Origin: Primulina eburnea
Lineage: Eukaryota; Streptophyta; Magnoliopsida; Lamiales; Gesneriaceae
Assembly (NCBI RefSeq): GCF_022965805.1
Contig: NC_133101.1
Location: 1,364,001 to 1,428,000, forward strand
DNA length: 64,000 nt
Direction of reading: 5' to 3'
Shown here piece by piece: positions 10,062-22,188 of the stretch. The notes beneath the pieces are model-generated. The model saw nothing but the letters and a program-made list of their open reading frames with translations, searched no databases and was not told the DNA's origin. The position numbers and the translations under genes were made by a program. Position 1 is the stretch's first letter. The number at the start of each line of letters is the position of its first letter.

Positions 10062-11822
10062 TGTCCTAATTTCTGTATGATATAATTCAAGCATATTTTT
10101 TTATAGATATTTGAAATTAGGTCTAATTAAGTAACATGAAATATATACATATATATTAAATCATATTTAAAGCAAAATGTTAAGATCAAGAATGATTCAG
10201 ATTTAAATTTCAACGAAACATAATGAAGAAGGAATTGAAGAATTGTATGTGTACGTTAAGTGTTATATAATGATTATGTTGCTACTTCATGGTTGTGCGA
10301 CATACGAATGTCATATAAAATGTCAATATTTCTCAATAAAATAGTTTTTTTCAAAAAAAAAAATTATTCATTTAGAAAAAGAAATACATGAAAAACAAAT
10401 TGTGCATAATTCTCATTCTATTTATAATGGTATGAGAACAATTCTAAAACTTTGTTGACACAATATAACAGATCAATTCTGTGCATTTTATTGAGACATT
10501 GAGTCAGTTTCACTTTATTTTCTCCAATATTATCTCGATATATTTCGAGGTAATACGAGATTGTTTTTGTTTTTTTTTAGTCAAAGTGTCTAACTAGCTA
10601 ATTCATAACATATATGATGGTAGCATAGAAAAATCCTCGTCAAATAAATTCACTTAGCAAAATATTGAAATTCAAATAAAATTCTACAATATTTATCAAA
10701 TTAATTTTGACTATCATAAAATGCTCATCAAATCTAAATGGTTATATTATTAGATGAGATATTGAATAAGACAAATACTTTGACATATATTTGAATGATA
10801 TCTCATATGCATATCTTAATTACATTATTCGTATCTCTTCTCAAGCTTTTTAAAATACAATAATTAATTTTGTATATCGTTCCACAAAATATAAAATTAT
10901 ATAAAACAAAATATAAACTCGATATAAGAATGTTTTGTTTCAATGAATAATATAATATTATGTTCTAAACGCAACAAATGAGATTGAAACTATATCATCA
11001 TCATGACATGATGCTCGCAATCATTATTTCAAAGCTTCCAAAAAACGACGATCAAGATGACTTTCTTGAATTGTGTCAAATTAAATGAGGACACAATTCT
11101 AAGATATAGCCATTTGAAAAAATTCAAGTATTTTTCTTACACTGATTGAGAAATAGTTGTTAAAAATTTATTAACCTTACAGCTATATGTTGATAATATT
11201 GATACTAAATATATAAAAATGATATCACAAATATCACAATATTTGAAGAAGGTGCAACACCATTCATTGGTTATGTTGTTGAAGAATATATAGGTTATAA
11301 ATACTTTTAGTCACAAGTGAAGTGAAAACGTATCACGAGTAAAAGCATTTTTTCTTAGGAGTTATAGTTGATTATTGTCAAAAGCTGAAAAATCATTTAA
11401 CAACAAAAAAATAGTCGGAAAAATAAGATTATCAAATAAAAACTATATAGAAAATCGAAAAAAATGTCGTGATAAAGAAGCAAACTACGAGCATGTCAGA
11501 ACCCGGATAAAGATTGTAAATAACATAATAGATGTTAAAGACGATCAAATACTTGTTGAGCATATCAAAATAATTATATGTATATTATAACAAACTACGA
11601 CAAAGAGCTGTTCAGTTGTCAAAATCAACCAAGAAGCATATTGGAAAGTGTGTCAAGTGGATAAGATACTTTCTCTGATTTATATACCGTCTATGGTCAT
11701 GATTTTTTTATTTTTTATGGCTTAGTTTGTTTCAGTTGATAAATGTTAATAACCATGCATGTTTTAATTCATTTAAATATTATTAAAATTTCGTACATAT
11801 ATTTTCAGTAGTTTAGTTTTTT
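10062..11822. other. AT-rich stretch without a recognised gene
   Basis: One frame of 71 codons (11375-11590) is Lys/Asn-rich because of base composition. I find no domain and no splice structure. It is possibly the decayed interior of the Helitron candidate. Confidence 0.5.
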
Positions 11823-11841
11823 ACGTGCAACGCACGTGCAT

Positions 11842-11849
<8 letters not shown>
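11823..11849 (+). other. Helitron-type 3' hairpin and CTAA end
   Basis: Stem ACGTGC (11823-11828) pairs with GCACGT (11832-11837) over loop AAC. Eight bases later CTAA (11846-11849) is followed by T, matching the CTRR-T rule. See the Helitron entry. Confidence 0.45.

Positions 11850-11882
<33 letters not shown>
11850..11882. repeat. (TA)n microsatellite
   Basis: About 16 TA units directly abut the putative Helitron end, which blurs that boundary. Confidence 0.9.
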
Positions 11883-11888
<6 letters not shown>

Positions 11889-12703
11889 TTAATAGCCTTG
11901 ATTATTCTAACTAGTCAAACCAAATAACCAAAACCACATATGCAACTTTTGTGAAGCCGAAAATTTGTTTGATGAACAACACATTAATTAGCACTATGAT
12001 TAGGTGTTGTGTCTGTATGTCTTCAATACTCCCTGCACGCTTTGGTTTGATCACTTGATCTCTTTGAATTAAATCACCAACTCTCGAGTTTGCTCTCGGC
12101 GGCATCTCTATTAATCCATTAGTCTCAGCTTTTATATTTGATTATTTATAACATTTCTTTGGCCTAGAGTTTATTTCTTAAATAAAACCCTACAAGATAT
12201 AGAAACAATCATTGAGAAATAAATCTTTTAAATAAATTTATAATAGTTAAAGTTTATCAAATATCTCAATAGTTAAAAAGTGAAACTCTATAATTTAATA
12301 TCTACAGTATTATAAAAGAAAAATATAATTAAAAAATAAATTATATTATTTTCAAGTTTAACAAGAATCTAAGTTCGGACGGCACAAATTTTGCCCTTGC
12401 TTCTTCTGAATTTTACATACAAAAATCAACACGAGGGTTTTAAAAACCAAAGTTGATGGCCTAATTAGATGCAGTGGACAAAATCATAAGCCTATTCGAT
12501 CAATGATATCGTGTTTTCTTACGAATTTGGCGTGTAGTGATAGTTTTTTATTACAGGAATTCCAAGTTTTCGAGAAATCTTGCAACTTCGAATTATGACA
12601 ATCACTATCATTTTGTTCTTCTGCATGAGAATCTAATAGAACAGGCAAACAGAAGATGCAATTTTTTCATATATTACCAAGTTTGTACTTGATATTCTAA
12701 ATC
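11883..12703. other. Intergenic DNA between the repeat block and the DAR1-type gene
   Basis: I see no supported gene. A minus-strand frame at 11911-12105 starts with MPPRAN but has no domain I know. The part next to 12900 should include the 3' end of the DAR1-type transcript. Confidence 0.45.
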
Positions 12704-12789
12704 AACAAAAAAAGAAAGATTTCATAAAAAATTATTATGTGACATAAACAAAAAAAGAAAGATTTCATAAAAAATTATTATGTGACATA
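12704..12789. repeat. Two-copy 43-bp tandem duplication
   Basis: A unit starting AACAAAAAAAGAAAG and ending TGTGACATAA is present twice head to tail, with no difference that I can see. It lies just past the 3' end of the DAR1-type gene. Confidence 0.9.
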
Positions 12790-12902
12790 AAATATGTAAG
12801 ACTCAGATCAGTACATTACTTTGTATTTGCATTTTTCCTTTCTTTGCTTCTAACTTTTCTTCTTTCTTTCTTTCTTATGTATGAGGAGAATTTCACTGAA
12901 AG

Positions 12903-15307
12903 TTAACAGGGAAAACTTCCTGTAAGCCTAATGTGATCAAGAGTCCTCTTTAGACCAAACTCCAGCACTGCCTTGTTGCCTTGTCTGAAACCATCTCCGT
13001 ATGCTACCGAAGGGTTCGATTCAATCTGGTCTTTGAAAAATCCACCGAGTTTTTTCTCGAACTGGGATCGTTTCCCCTTCTTCGAAGAACCAGATGGTAA
13101 TGAAGATGAAGTTGAAGTGGAAGGTTCGTCATTGCTTAAACCAGGAATAATTTCGGAATCTAACCACATATGAGCCAGCACTTGGCAGATACCTTCTTCA
13201 ACGTCTGGACTCAGACTCGGATAACCTGAAAGAAAACCAGTTTTTAGAGACGGAACTCGATACAAAAACTGGCTGCATAGCAGAAAAAGAAATCAAGAAC
13301 CTTTGAGTCGAAGCCAAGCATGCATCATTTCGTGAGCAAGGATGGATCCAGTCATTAACCTGAATACGTAACATGTTTTTCTTAATTAGCCAATGAATTA
13401 GACGAATCAGAAACAGAAGAATACATAAATCTTACCTAGGAAGCCCAAACAAGACAAGGATTGCAGTCACTTCACATCGACGAATCAGCCTGTAAGGTTC
13501 AGTGAACATGTCTATTATTCGATATCCACCAATTCTCGGCCGCCTCAAAATCTGTAAAAGTTGGTAGAATTGTAAGAGTAAACTTCGGTGTCACTCAAGA
13601 AGCATAATCAAGATGGATGTCGGTACCGTGCGAATGGTTTGCTCTTCTGACAGGCAAAGACCTCTGGTCTCGGGCATGTGGTGGTGACCCTAGATAACAT
13701 TACAAATGATGCAAAAATAACTTGATTTATAAAAAAAAACATTTCAACTTTGGAAAGTTAACACTATCCAAAAGTAACCTACTTACGATTTTCTCTCCCT
13801 CCATGGCCTCATTTAGTGCCTGTCTCTCGACTAAGAGCATTGGAATTTGCTGCTCCACCTTCATGTTTAAACCTTCATAAAATTCTTGAATTTCGAGATA
13901 TAGAGGTTGGCACTCGTGTGTGTCCATTATCGAAGAGTCTAAACACTCCAAACATAGCTTTCTTCCATCATCAAGAATCAAATATCTACAATCCACCTGC
14001 TGCGAGAACGACATTTTTCCATCAGTACACCACGTAAACTGCATACTTGATCATATCTAGGCCCCAACAAGTCAGGTTCAACAGATAGTCTTCGATAAAT
14101 TTTCATGCTCATTTAGATCATATAATGTGTATATCTATCCTCACCTCCATTCTTTCGCAGCTGCAGCATCGAGGCGTCCCATCATTCTCATGAGACGGGC
14201 AATACTTTTGATGCCAGAAAGGATGCTCTCTATACGCAATTTCACCAGAGGCATTGCTTGGGATCTATATTAGAAACGACGAAACACCAAATTCCAGGTA
14301 ATGAACGTGAAATATCTGAGAAATATTATGACATTTACTATATATGCTATTGCTCTATGGAAATGCTTCAACTCTTACAAATTGTTTGCAAACATCGCAC
14401 TTGGGGTGATACAGATCCTTATAGCAGGATTTATGGTAAGGTCGACCATCGGACATCGAAAACTGAAACAGAAATAAGAAAAAAAATTAGTTTTTGCAGA
14501 ACCATAAGTGTCTGAAAATCAGAAAAGACATTAGTACAAAACAATAATTTCAGAACCTCATGATCCGAAATCGGTTGATTACAAGCATAACAACGAAAAC
14601 ATTCTGGATGCCAAAAGGCCCCCATGCCACTAAAAAATCTGTCATTGCCAATTTCACTCTTGCAGCCACTACAGATTCTGCTGAAAACAGAAACTGTTGG
14701 TTTGAAAAAGGAGAGTAAGAAATCGAAAATAAAATTCCAACTAGTACACCAGTTACCTGCGTCCTAAAGGATATCGAAATATATTATGGGGAAATAAACT
14801 GCCATGATCATAAACAGGTGGCCGAGTGGGAGGGGCTCGAGGGGGTGATTGAGTTGGAGATTCCACATTCAAACTTTCTTGAATTGCCTTAGCTAGCTGT
14901 TCATCTTCTTCCAAATGAGATTCTTTGTCTAACAATCAGCATGGTTCGATAAATTAGCAAGAATATCACAGCATTCTAAAGAAATATCTTGCAATTGGTT
15001 CTTGATTTATACCTATTGTTTTTTTCTCTTTCTCATCTACTTCAGCAATGGAAAGTGCTATGGCTCGATCGATTTCTTCTCTGTCAAAATCTGGCCTTGT
15101 CTCCTGTAAATCAGATTCATTATGAAAATTTTCAGTTTCTAAAGCTGGAAAGGAATCAAAACCAGCAATGATCAACAATGACAGAGTAACGAATACCTCT
15201 GAAGTAGTAGGATCTTCCCAAATCGTATCATCTTCATAACTCCCTCTATATTGGCCACCTAATATTTTGTGGTTGGAACCTTTGAAAATCTTGGTTAGCC
15301 AACCCAT
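12903..15307 (-). CDS. DAR1: DA1-related ubiquitin-dependent peptidase (DAR1 type)
   Basis: DA1 family peptidases are activated by ubiquitin and limit seed and organ size by cutting growth regulators. Coding exons: 15197-15307, 15013-15103, 14757-14928, 14557-14677, 14379-14462, 14145-14264, 13787-13996, 13627-13689, 13436-13551, 13301-13359 and 12903-13225, in all 1470 nt for 489 residues. The start [11 protein letters not shown] is the family N-terminus, and the longer upstream frame lacks support. Two ubiquitin-interacting motifs follow ([27 protein letters not shown]), then a LIM domain ([29 protein letters not shown]) and a second Cys-rich module ([12 protein letters not shown]). The conserved peptidase region has HEMMH at about residues 372-376 and ends [19 protein letters not shown]. 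The details ([21 protein letters not shown]) match DAR1 more than DA1. All catalytic residues are present. A leader intron probably ends just upstream (acceptor near 15327). Confidence 0.93.
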
Positions 15308-16220
15308 TGCGTAAAGCACGTTTACCCTGCAGACCGACACAACACAAACAAAACGACCCACAATTTAGTTCAATAAGCTGACTTTATGACACATTTGTTG
15401 GAACCTATAATTTTCTGAAAATTATACATAAAATTGAATTTTTTTTCTTATTGATGGGGACCAACTCCATCCCATTCATGCAAACACGACCATTTTCTCT
15501 CATCATAGGGGTCCCAAATTTCATAGTTAATATCTCGAAATCGATAAGGTAGATTAGAAGACGCTTGAAAGTAAAAGGTATTGTTAATCTTCAATCAGAT
15601 ATCAACTGAACATGATCGTGGAGAAAAGAAGAAGAAAAGAAATGCATACATATAACCTTAATCGATCCAAATTGCTGCTGCAATAATTTGAACTCGATGA
15701 ATTCCAATCAAATGTCAGTCTCATCCATTAAGAAAGATAAATCATACACAATAATTCGTGGCTGTTCAATAATACAGAAATCCCACAATGAAAAGTTCGA
15801 ACTTTTACTCATCTGATCATCAAAGTATGGAGATTTATGATTCAAGATTGGTGGGCTAGCTCATTCTTATCGACGACACCATTAACAAAAACTCGAAAGG
15901 GACAAGAAAAATAGAATAACAAAAGTGAAAGAACGTGTTAAATTCAGTGGCAAAAGCTATTTTACCTTAAACAGAAGAACAGTCTGAAAATTTTCAAAGA
16001 ACCTGATTAACCCCAGATCAAATTAATCATCCAAATCCAAGAGTTGACCAATAATATATCCCATTTCACAGAAGAACAACAACAGAATTGAAGTATGGGA
16101 ACGCATCATTGTTTTCTTGATTTAAACCAGATGATTAGGAAGAGCTCTAGTTTAAACAAAGAACAAAATAGACGACGAGTACTACTTGTCAAACATTTTA
16201 AGCCAAAATATGTGAACTTT
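15308..16220 (-). promoter_or_regulatory. 5' leader and promoter region of the DAR1-type gene
   Basis: A CTGCAG acceptor-like site at 15327-15332, 20 bases before the ATG, suggests a leader intron. I could not fix its donor. There is no other coding sequence here. Confidence 0.4.
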
Positions 16221-16221
16221 T

Positions 16222-16330
16222 AGATGATGGCGCGTAGTTCACTTGACACCAGGTCCGAGAGGTCAGGTACTCAGGTGTTCGAGTCCAAGTAAAAAAAACC
16301 ACCCACTGGATAAAGCTTTTTTTTTCCTAA
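16222..16330 (+). repeat. Possible tRNA-derived SINE fragment
   Basis: GTGTTCGAGTCC near 16278 resembles a tRNA B-box, and TAGTTCACTTGA about 45 bp earlier partly fits an A-box. An A-run and a T-run follow. There is no clear target duplication, so the call is weak. Confidence 0.3.
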
Positions 16331-16520
16331 ACAATAATGTTTAAGATATAATAACAAAAAGAAATATTTGTTGGCATGATTTCACAGACCTTTTTCGAAT
16401 GAAAATTATATTTGTATGACAAGCCAGAGGGGCTTCGATTTCAAGATTTTATATGTTTGTTGACGTGGACCTTTACGGTTTGCGAAAGCGTTGTCTCAGG
16501 AAACTGAAAGGGGGCCTTCA

Positions 16521-16706
16521 TAGTGTTTGTTTCACCCTACCCGTGCAGGCAGTGTCTGCACGGGCAATGAACGGCCGGATCACTCCACATGAGTGATCCG
16601 GGCCCACTTCCATGTAAAAAAAAAAAAAATTGACTCGAAAAAATCCGAACCGTTGGATCGACCCCTGCTTGCAGTGTCTGCAGGGGTAGGGTCGACCACA
16701 GTGAGT
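16521..16706. mobile_element. GC-rich nested fold-back element (MITE-like) with three hairpins
   Basis: Outer inverted arms ACCCTACCC (16534-16542) and GGGTAGGGT (16684-16692) enclose three hairpins in a row. The first is CCCGTGCAG/CTGCACGGG (16540-16548, 16556-16564). The second is CCGGATCACTC/GAGTGATCCGG (16575-16585, 16591-16601). The third is CCCCTGC/GCAGGGG (16662-16668, 16680-16686). The first and third share the loop-side word GCAGTGTCTGCA and are probably related terminal repeats. It stands out as GC-rich inside AT-rich DNA. No protein is encoded. A non-autonomous DNA transposon is the likeliest origin, but I found no clear target duplication. Confidence 0.6.
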
Positions 16707-16739
16707 GTTCTTTTGTTGACTTTTCATTACCAAACTTAG

Positions 16740-18290
16740 CTTCTTAAGATTGAGTTCACATGGGATCGGCTGGTCTCTTTTGCGTCAACTTAAAATTAAC
16801 ACAAAAAACTCTATTTTTTATTAAGATAACTCTTGATATCAAAAATATTATTTTTTATTATAAATATGTGCAGAATTGATCTTTATCACAAATAAAGGTA
16901 CGTAAAATCAATTAAATGTATGTTTATAAATATCTAATAAATATTAATAATCGAAAATATTCATAGACAATGTTTTAAAACTAAACATAAAAGATATAAG
17001 ATCAAAAACTAAAAAGACATCATGTTCGTATAAAATATAAGTACGATAATAATCGAACTAAACATAAAGAATATAAATTTAAAAACTGAAATGATATCAT
17101 GCTCATATAATAAATATGTACAATAATAATTTTTTCTTTGAAATCACCTCCTTTTCTTCCGACGCTCTTTTTTTTTTATTAATAATTGAAAAATTGCATT
17201 CTCTTTCACCTTTTAGCATAATCACACAGTTTTTCATCATCTTCAAGAATGTCCTTTTTATTCTTTCAATTTGACAAATGTTTTTGTGGTATTGCTATAG
17301 ATTTCTTATCATCATGCTTCTTGTCTGGTTACATACATTGATTCATGTGTCAACGTTTGTCCTTCTTCTATATCCTAATCTGATAAATGTTATTTTGACT
17401 TTTGCACTCCATCTTCTACGCTTTCTATCATTTTGTTTTTTAATACCCACTGATTTATCCAATATATAGGAATCTGTTTATATTTACTTGTCTAATTGGA
17501 TTGTTATGCATTGTTCCCGTTGTAGACTGCACGTAAAACTTTTTCCTTAGGTACTGTTTGATAAATAGAGTATGATAAGTAAAGGATATATAGTATAAAG
17601 ATAAATCAAGAATAAATATAATGATAAGATAATATGTTGAATGTTTGGTATGATTTTAACAAGAGTGACTAAACAATATATATGAAATGAAGTATAATGT
17701 AAATAACATATGGATATGGAATGTTAATCAAATCTCGGTTAAAACTTTGGTTTTCAGACTAAAAACAGTTTTAACGTTTTAAATTCCATGTATATAATGT
17801 GTTTCCTAGAAAATCACTATGTATTACTTCGAATGGAGCATAAATTGATGGATAAATTTTATCATTTTTTTCACAATTAATTATTTATTGAGATTTTAAG
17901 TTTTATTCATTTTTGTACAAACATAAATTTAAATTTTCGATACCTCTGCGAAAATTTGAATATGTCTGAAACTTTTTTGAGGCCGAATCCACTTTAAATT
18001 TGATAAATGCATTACTTGTTAATATAGTAGAGACACTTTAATTAAATGTTTTAAAATTACTAATTGATTAAGCTTGAGATAAAATTACGATTAGATCCTA
18101 ACTTAAATCCCAACAAAATCAAAATTAAGGCAAATTAGCCATTTTATATGACCTCCACTTTTTTCTAGTCATTATATGTTTTCTTATTTATCAAATTAAC
18201 ATTCATTTTATGTCATTTGATGTTTTTTTATTTATGAAAATGCCACTTGTTTTTGTAAATTAATAAAATTGATGTGTCTATTATATTTGA
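16740..18290. other. Intergenic AT-rich DNA
   Basis: I see no gene, RNA or clear repeat boundary. Short frames here are compositional. Confidence 0.5.
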
Positions 18291-18466
18291 CAAAAACTTG
18301 TGTTAGACGGTCTCACGGGTCGTATATGTGAAACGGATCTTTTATTTCATTCATCTATGAAAAAGTATTACTTTTTATGCTAAGAGTATTACTTTTTATT
18401 GTGGATATCAATAGGATTGACCTATCTCACAGATTAAGATCCGTGAGACGGTTTCACATGAGACCC
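18291..18466 (+). repeat. R1 fold-back repeat, copy 2 (near full length)
   Basis: It reads TTAGACGGTCTCACGGGTCG at the left, two GTATTACTTTTTAT words in the middle (about 18364 and 18386), and ATCCGTGAGACGGTTTCAC at the right. It is a good reference copy for the family. Confidence 0.85.
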
Positions 18467-20789
18467 ACTCATTATGTTTTGATAAATATTTATTTACGAG
18501 AACGCTCATTTTTAAATTTTAATGTTTTTTTTTGGTTAAACAAATGAATCATAAAAACACCCAACACATGTACAGGAGTACTAGCAGATTTTAAAGTTAG
18601 TAACGCACTTCTTCACTCAAATCCCCAAACAAACACCACCTCATTAATTTAGGCCCAACAATTCTTCTTGGGCCGATGATGGACCCTTCTCCATCCAAAT
18701 CTAGCCCAAAGCTAGATCCATAAAAGCTCCATTGTAGATGCGGACTGTGATTGACTTTAATCAAGCCCATGTCCAACCACGTCTTCGATTTTTCGATACT
18801 TTTCAAGTTATATTAAATGAAGATGACCACTTTTGATAATTAATAATTTGATCACAACATCCTCAAGCTATCTTTTAATTAGTCTTAGTCTGGCACTTAT
18901 CTTTTCTTTTGACACGTGTCACGCTTCGAAAGGGCGTGTCCTGTTTGGACCACCGCTCCCATGTGGCTCCAGCCAACCCATGCCGGCCAAGCCACCTCAA
19001 TTGGCCACCATATGCATTTCAAGTGCCCCCATTCAATTATTTCATGTCATTGTCTTTCATGACCCCCCATCCCCTGAACTTTACAATCCCTATATTTCAT
19101 CTTTTCATGCTTTTATCTCAACCACCTCTCTTGCAATTCGTTCTATATATAATCGGTCACAAATACAGATGATCGTCGATTCATCGATTTCCGTTTCATA
19201 GAAATTGAAACCATCGATTTCATTTTATTTTTCCGAACCAAAAATCGAATCAAATCCATCTCTAAACCGAACAAAACTAATTGAATCAGCATTCGGTTTA
19301 TAACCAACCATAAATTTTTGACATTATAATTTATGTACGTTTCATTTTCAAAATCTAATCAAATAAGTTTTGGCATTTTCACACACTCCACACTCCCATG
19401 AAAATGGAAATTGATAATGTAAAATATATAATTTGTGTGGTAATTATTTGAGCCCAACTTTTACACATAATCCAAGAAGGTTAGGACATTTTGTTATTTC
19501 TTTGGGCACCAAAAAGTTAATGTCCTTCACGATTGAGTCACTTACTATTTTGAAGGTTTTCATTCAATTGAAATGACCAACATTCTCATGGTCCACTCTT
19601 TTAAAATTTAACAATTTAAATGGTATAATTTTTTTTGGAAAAAAAAAATATTTTATTTTAAATCTTAATCTATTCTTGGTCTAGTCTTGACTCTTGAATA
19701 ATATCGGATATTATTTATTTTACACATTATATACTGTTTTACTTATATATATAATATAGTAATTTAGTAATACTATAATATCACATGATTAACTCTAGGG
19801 GCTCCGGAAGGCATTTAATATTTGTAGTAATGGCCCCAAATTGATTATCCAATCACAATAATTAACAAATAATTTAATTCGTGTGTGGCACCTTTGAAAA
19901 TTGAAATCAATTAAATTTGAGTAATATATTTTTTTAATGGCATATTCTCAGTGTGTACAAATTTCAACTTTTTGGACCAATAGAGGAGGAGCCTGAAATA
20001 CCAAGTAAAATAAAAAGGCTTGTGTTGCTTAAATTACATTGTTATTATATCTTGGGATATGACTTCAATTGTTTGAAATTTGTCGGTTAATATTTTACAT
20101 CATTAGGTAGAATGTACCTTTAATAAACTCAAGTGTGATTAGTTTCGTCAAAACGTATAAGCAATCATTAATGTATTTTGATTTTGCATACATATGAATT
20201 TGTTTTTTTGAATTTTTGTATCGTTAAATTTCAATCTTAGTCGTTATTTTTTAAAATTTTTCTTATTTTATATAGTCATGTAAATTACATTTCATGTATA
20301 TTACATTTACTAAGGCAAAAAGTGTTGTCAATCACTTTGGATCCACTTGAAAATAAAAACTCATGCCGAAAAAAGACTTTTGATTCCCAAGTCTTTGAAT
20401 TATATATACTTATTTTTTTTAAAAAAAAATTCTTCGTGTGATTCTTCCTCATGGATTTGTTTGAAAGTCCAATTTTAGTTTAAACTTATAAATTTACATC
20501 CCCCTCAAATATTATATTTTTTTGTAAACTTTATTTATTATCTTCCACTAATCCTCTAGCTTATGTCAAGATCTTAACAAATATTGCGTTTGGTGACACC
20601 AGAAATTTTTTTCCTTTGTTTGATAACACAAGGAAAAAAGGCCCCATTTAAGGATAATTTTTAAAATAAACTTTAGAATTAAGTGTAATTAGGTAAGCAT
20701 GAGAGCATGATTAGAGTTGCAAATCGGCTGTTAAATTGTTATAATATCATATTTTAATCGAGAAAATTTCATGTTACTCCTAAAGAAAC
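18467..20789. other. Intergenic DNA without a supported gene
   Basis: A plus frame near 18833-19201 looks like a signal peptide but begins with TTG, not ATG, and has no conserved domain. I do not call it. The rest is AT-rich. Confidence 0.5.
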
Positions 20790-20797
20790 ACTCTAAA

Positions 20798-21345
20798 AAT
20801 CAGTGTTCTAAAAAGTGGTAAGTGGTAGGCGGGCGGTTACCTACCGTTTAGCCCCTAGGCGACTAGGCTTTTTTTTAAAGTTTAAATTCATTAAGTGGTT
20901 CATGAGTATTATGTTTGTATATGAAATATATATTATTATAAAATTTAAAATTTTAATAATAAATATATATTAATAAGAACAAGGGTTTTTTTGAAAGCTC
21001 AAGGAACAGGCTGGGCTACAGACAAATCACAAATGTCAAATATGTTTCCAACATTATTCTTTAAAGTATAATTAATGTTATTATTTTGGTTTTTTTTTTA
21101 AAAGTAGAAATCCGGCTAGACGGTGATATGCATATATACTATAATTAGGAATATCATACTTTGTTTTTTTTTTTTTAAGTGTAAATCGCCTAGGCGGATT
21201 TTTAATTGTAAAATCACTTAGGCGGCTTTCGCGTCAGGCGGCCAATTAATATGATGGTGCCTAGAAGTTTCGACTAGCCTAAAATCGGGGCGGTTTTTTG
21301 GACCGCCCAACACCTAAGTTGTCATAGGCGGAGATTTTTTAGAAG
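20798..21345. repeat. CCTAGGCGG-rich dispersed repeat
   Basis: The words CCTAGGCG, CTTAGGCGG and GGCGG recur through the stretch, on both strands. The ends carry loosely inverted GTTCTAAAAA and TTTTTTAGAAGA. Repeats of this kind are common in plant genomes, and I know of no protein product. It lies directly upstream of the copia element. Confidence 0.5.
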
Positions 21346-21430
21346 ATTACTAAAAATACATATAAAAATGAATATTTATCAATTCAGTCATTCACTTTCA
21401 AATCATTATATCCCAACGTCACATCATATG

Positions 21431-21854
21431 TGTGTGTGTGCAGCCGACTAGAGAGAGGAGCGTAAGCGTGAGTTTTCTGAGAGGCAGCAGTGCGCTTCAT
21501 TCTTCTTCGGCGTCATACCAGTGTTCTTTGCTTTGTGCACGAGAGCTCTTCTCTTCTTCCTCTCTATTTCTCAAGTGATATATTAGAGTGTGTGAGATTG
21601 GAAACTGTCCTCGGTTCCTTGTGCTGTTTCGATCAGTGTCGTTCCTACTGTGTGTAGAGTGATGGGGTTTTGATCGGGAAACCTTTGTGGTCTTCGTATT
21701 GGTTTACTGTGTATTTGGAGAGGCCAAAATCAGTTTGTCTGAGCCCGGTTTTTTATCCTAACACATTATATTCTATTGTTTCCTGTTGTGTTGAATTTTG
21801 CAGGTTGGACAGCGGCTTTGGAAGGTACAGCATCACCGGTGGACGCTCCTAACA
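21431..21854 (+). repeat. Copia 5' LTR, truncated
   Basis: Matches 26567-26986 of the 3' LTR. It lacks the first 130 bp of the LTR and so probably its start and part of its promoter. It ends CCTAACA directly before the primer binding site. Confidence 0.9.
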
Positions 21855-21855
21855 G

Positions 21856-21869
21856 TGGTATCCGAGCCA
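21856..21869 (+). other. Copia primer binding site
   Basis: TGGTATCCGAGCCA lies one base after the LTR. It differs by one base from the usual Met-tRNA site TGGTATCAGAGCC. Confidence 0.88.
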
Positions 21870-22188
21870 TTGGTTGCTGCCCGCCGTCCGCCTCGCTGCC
21901 CGCTACCCGCTGCACGCCGTGCCGTCGTCGTCGATTCGTCGGAATCTGAAACTCTTACTTAGAGTTTCGCTCTGGTATATTGGCTGGAACCTCTTTTTAC
22001 TGCATTTAGTAGCGTAACCGCTTGCCGCGGATTTATGTGCTGGGATTTGCTGCTGGTAGAACTCTAGGTTTTATGTGTTTGTTGTGTTTTCATTTTTCGT
22101 GGCTAAAAGTTGCTTCCGCTGTGTTCGTTTTGATCTCGTGTGATTGAAATTTTTTCTGTGGGAAAAATTTGTTTTTTTTTGTTAACCG

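Larger units (their letters stand above)
7385..11849 (+). mobile_element. Possible old Helitron remnant (5' end uncertain)
   Basis: The 3' end looks like a plant Helitron terminus: a 6-bp stem ACGTGC/GCACGT around AAC at 11823-11837, then GCATTTTT and CTAA followed by T at 11846-11850. The left side has two TCTATAT-rich blocks (about 7388 and 7722), each followed by a short AT-rich lead like Helitron 5' ends, and I cannot choose between them. The interior has no intact Rep/helicase frame that I recognise, so this would be a degenerate or non-autonomous copy, later entered by the TRIM at 9707. The low score reflects the weak 5' end. Confidence 0.3.

Noticed and set aside
11911..12105. Minus-strand 64-codon frame starting MPPRAN
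   Set aside because: No domain, no splice partners and no composition change at its ends. I could not match it to any family.
18597..18806. Minus-strand 69-codon frame
   Set aside because: No conserved motif and no flanking exon signals. Chance open frame.
18833..19201. 122-codon frame resembling a secreted peptide
   Set aside because: It starts at TTG with no in-frame ATG before the hydrophobic stretch, and the remainder is low-information His/Pro/Ser text.
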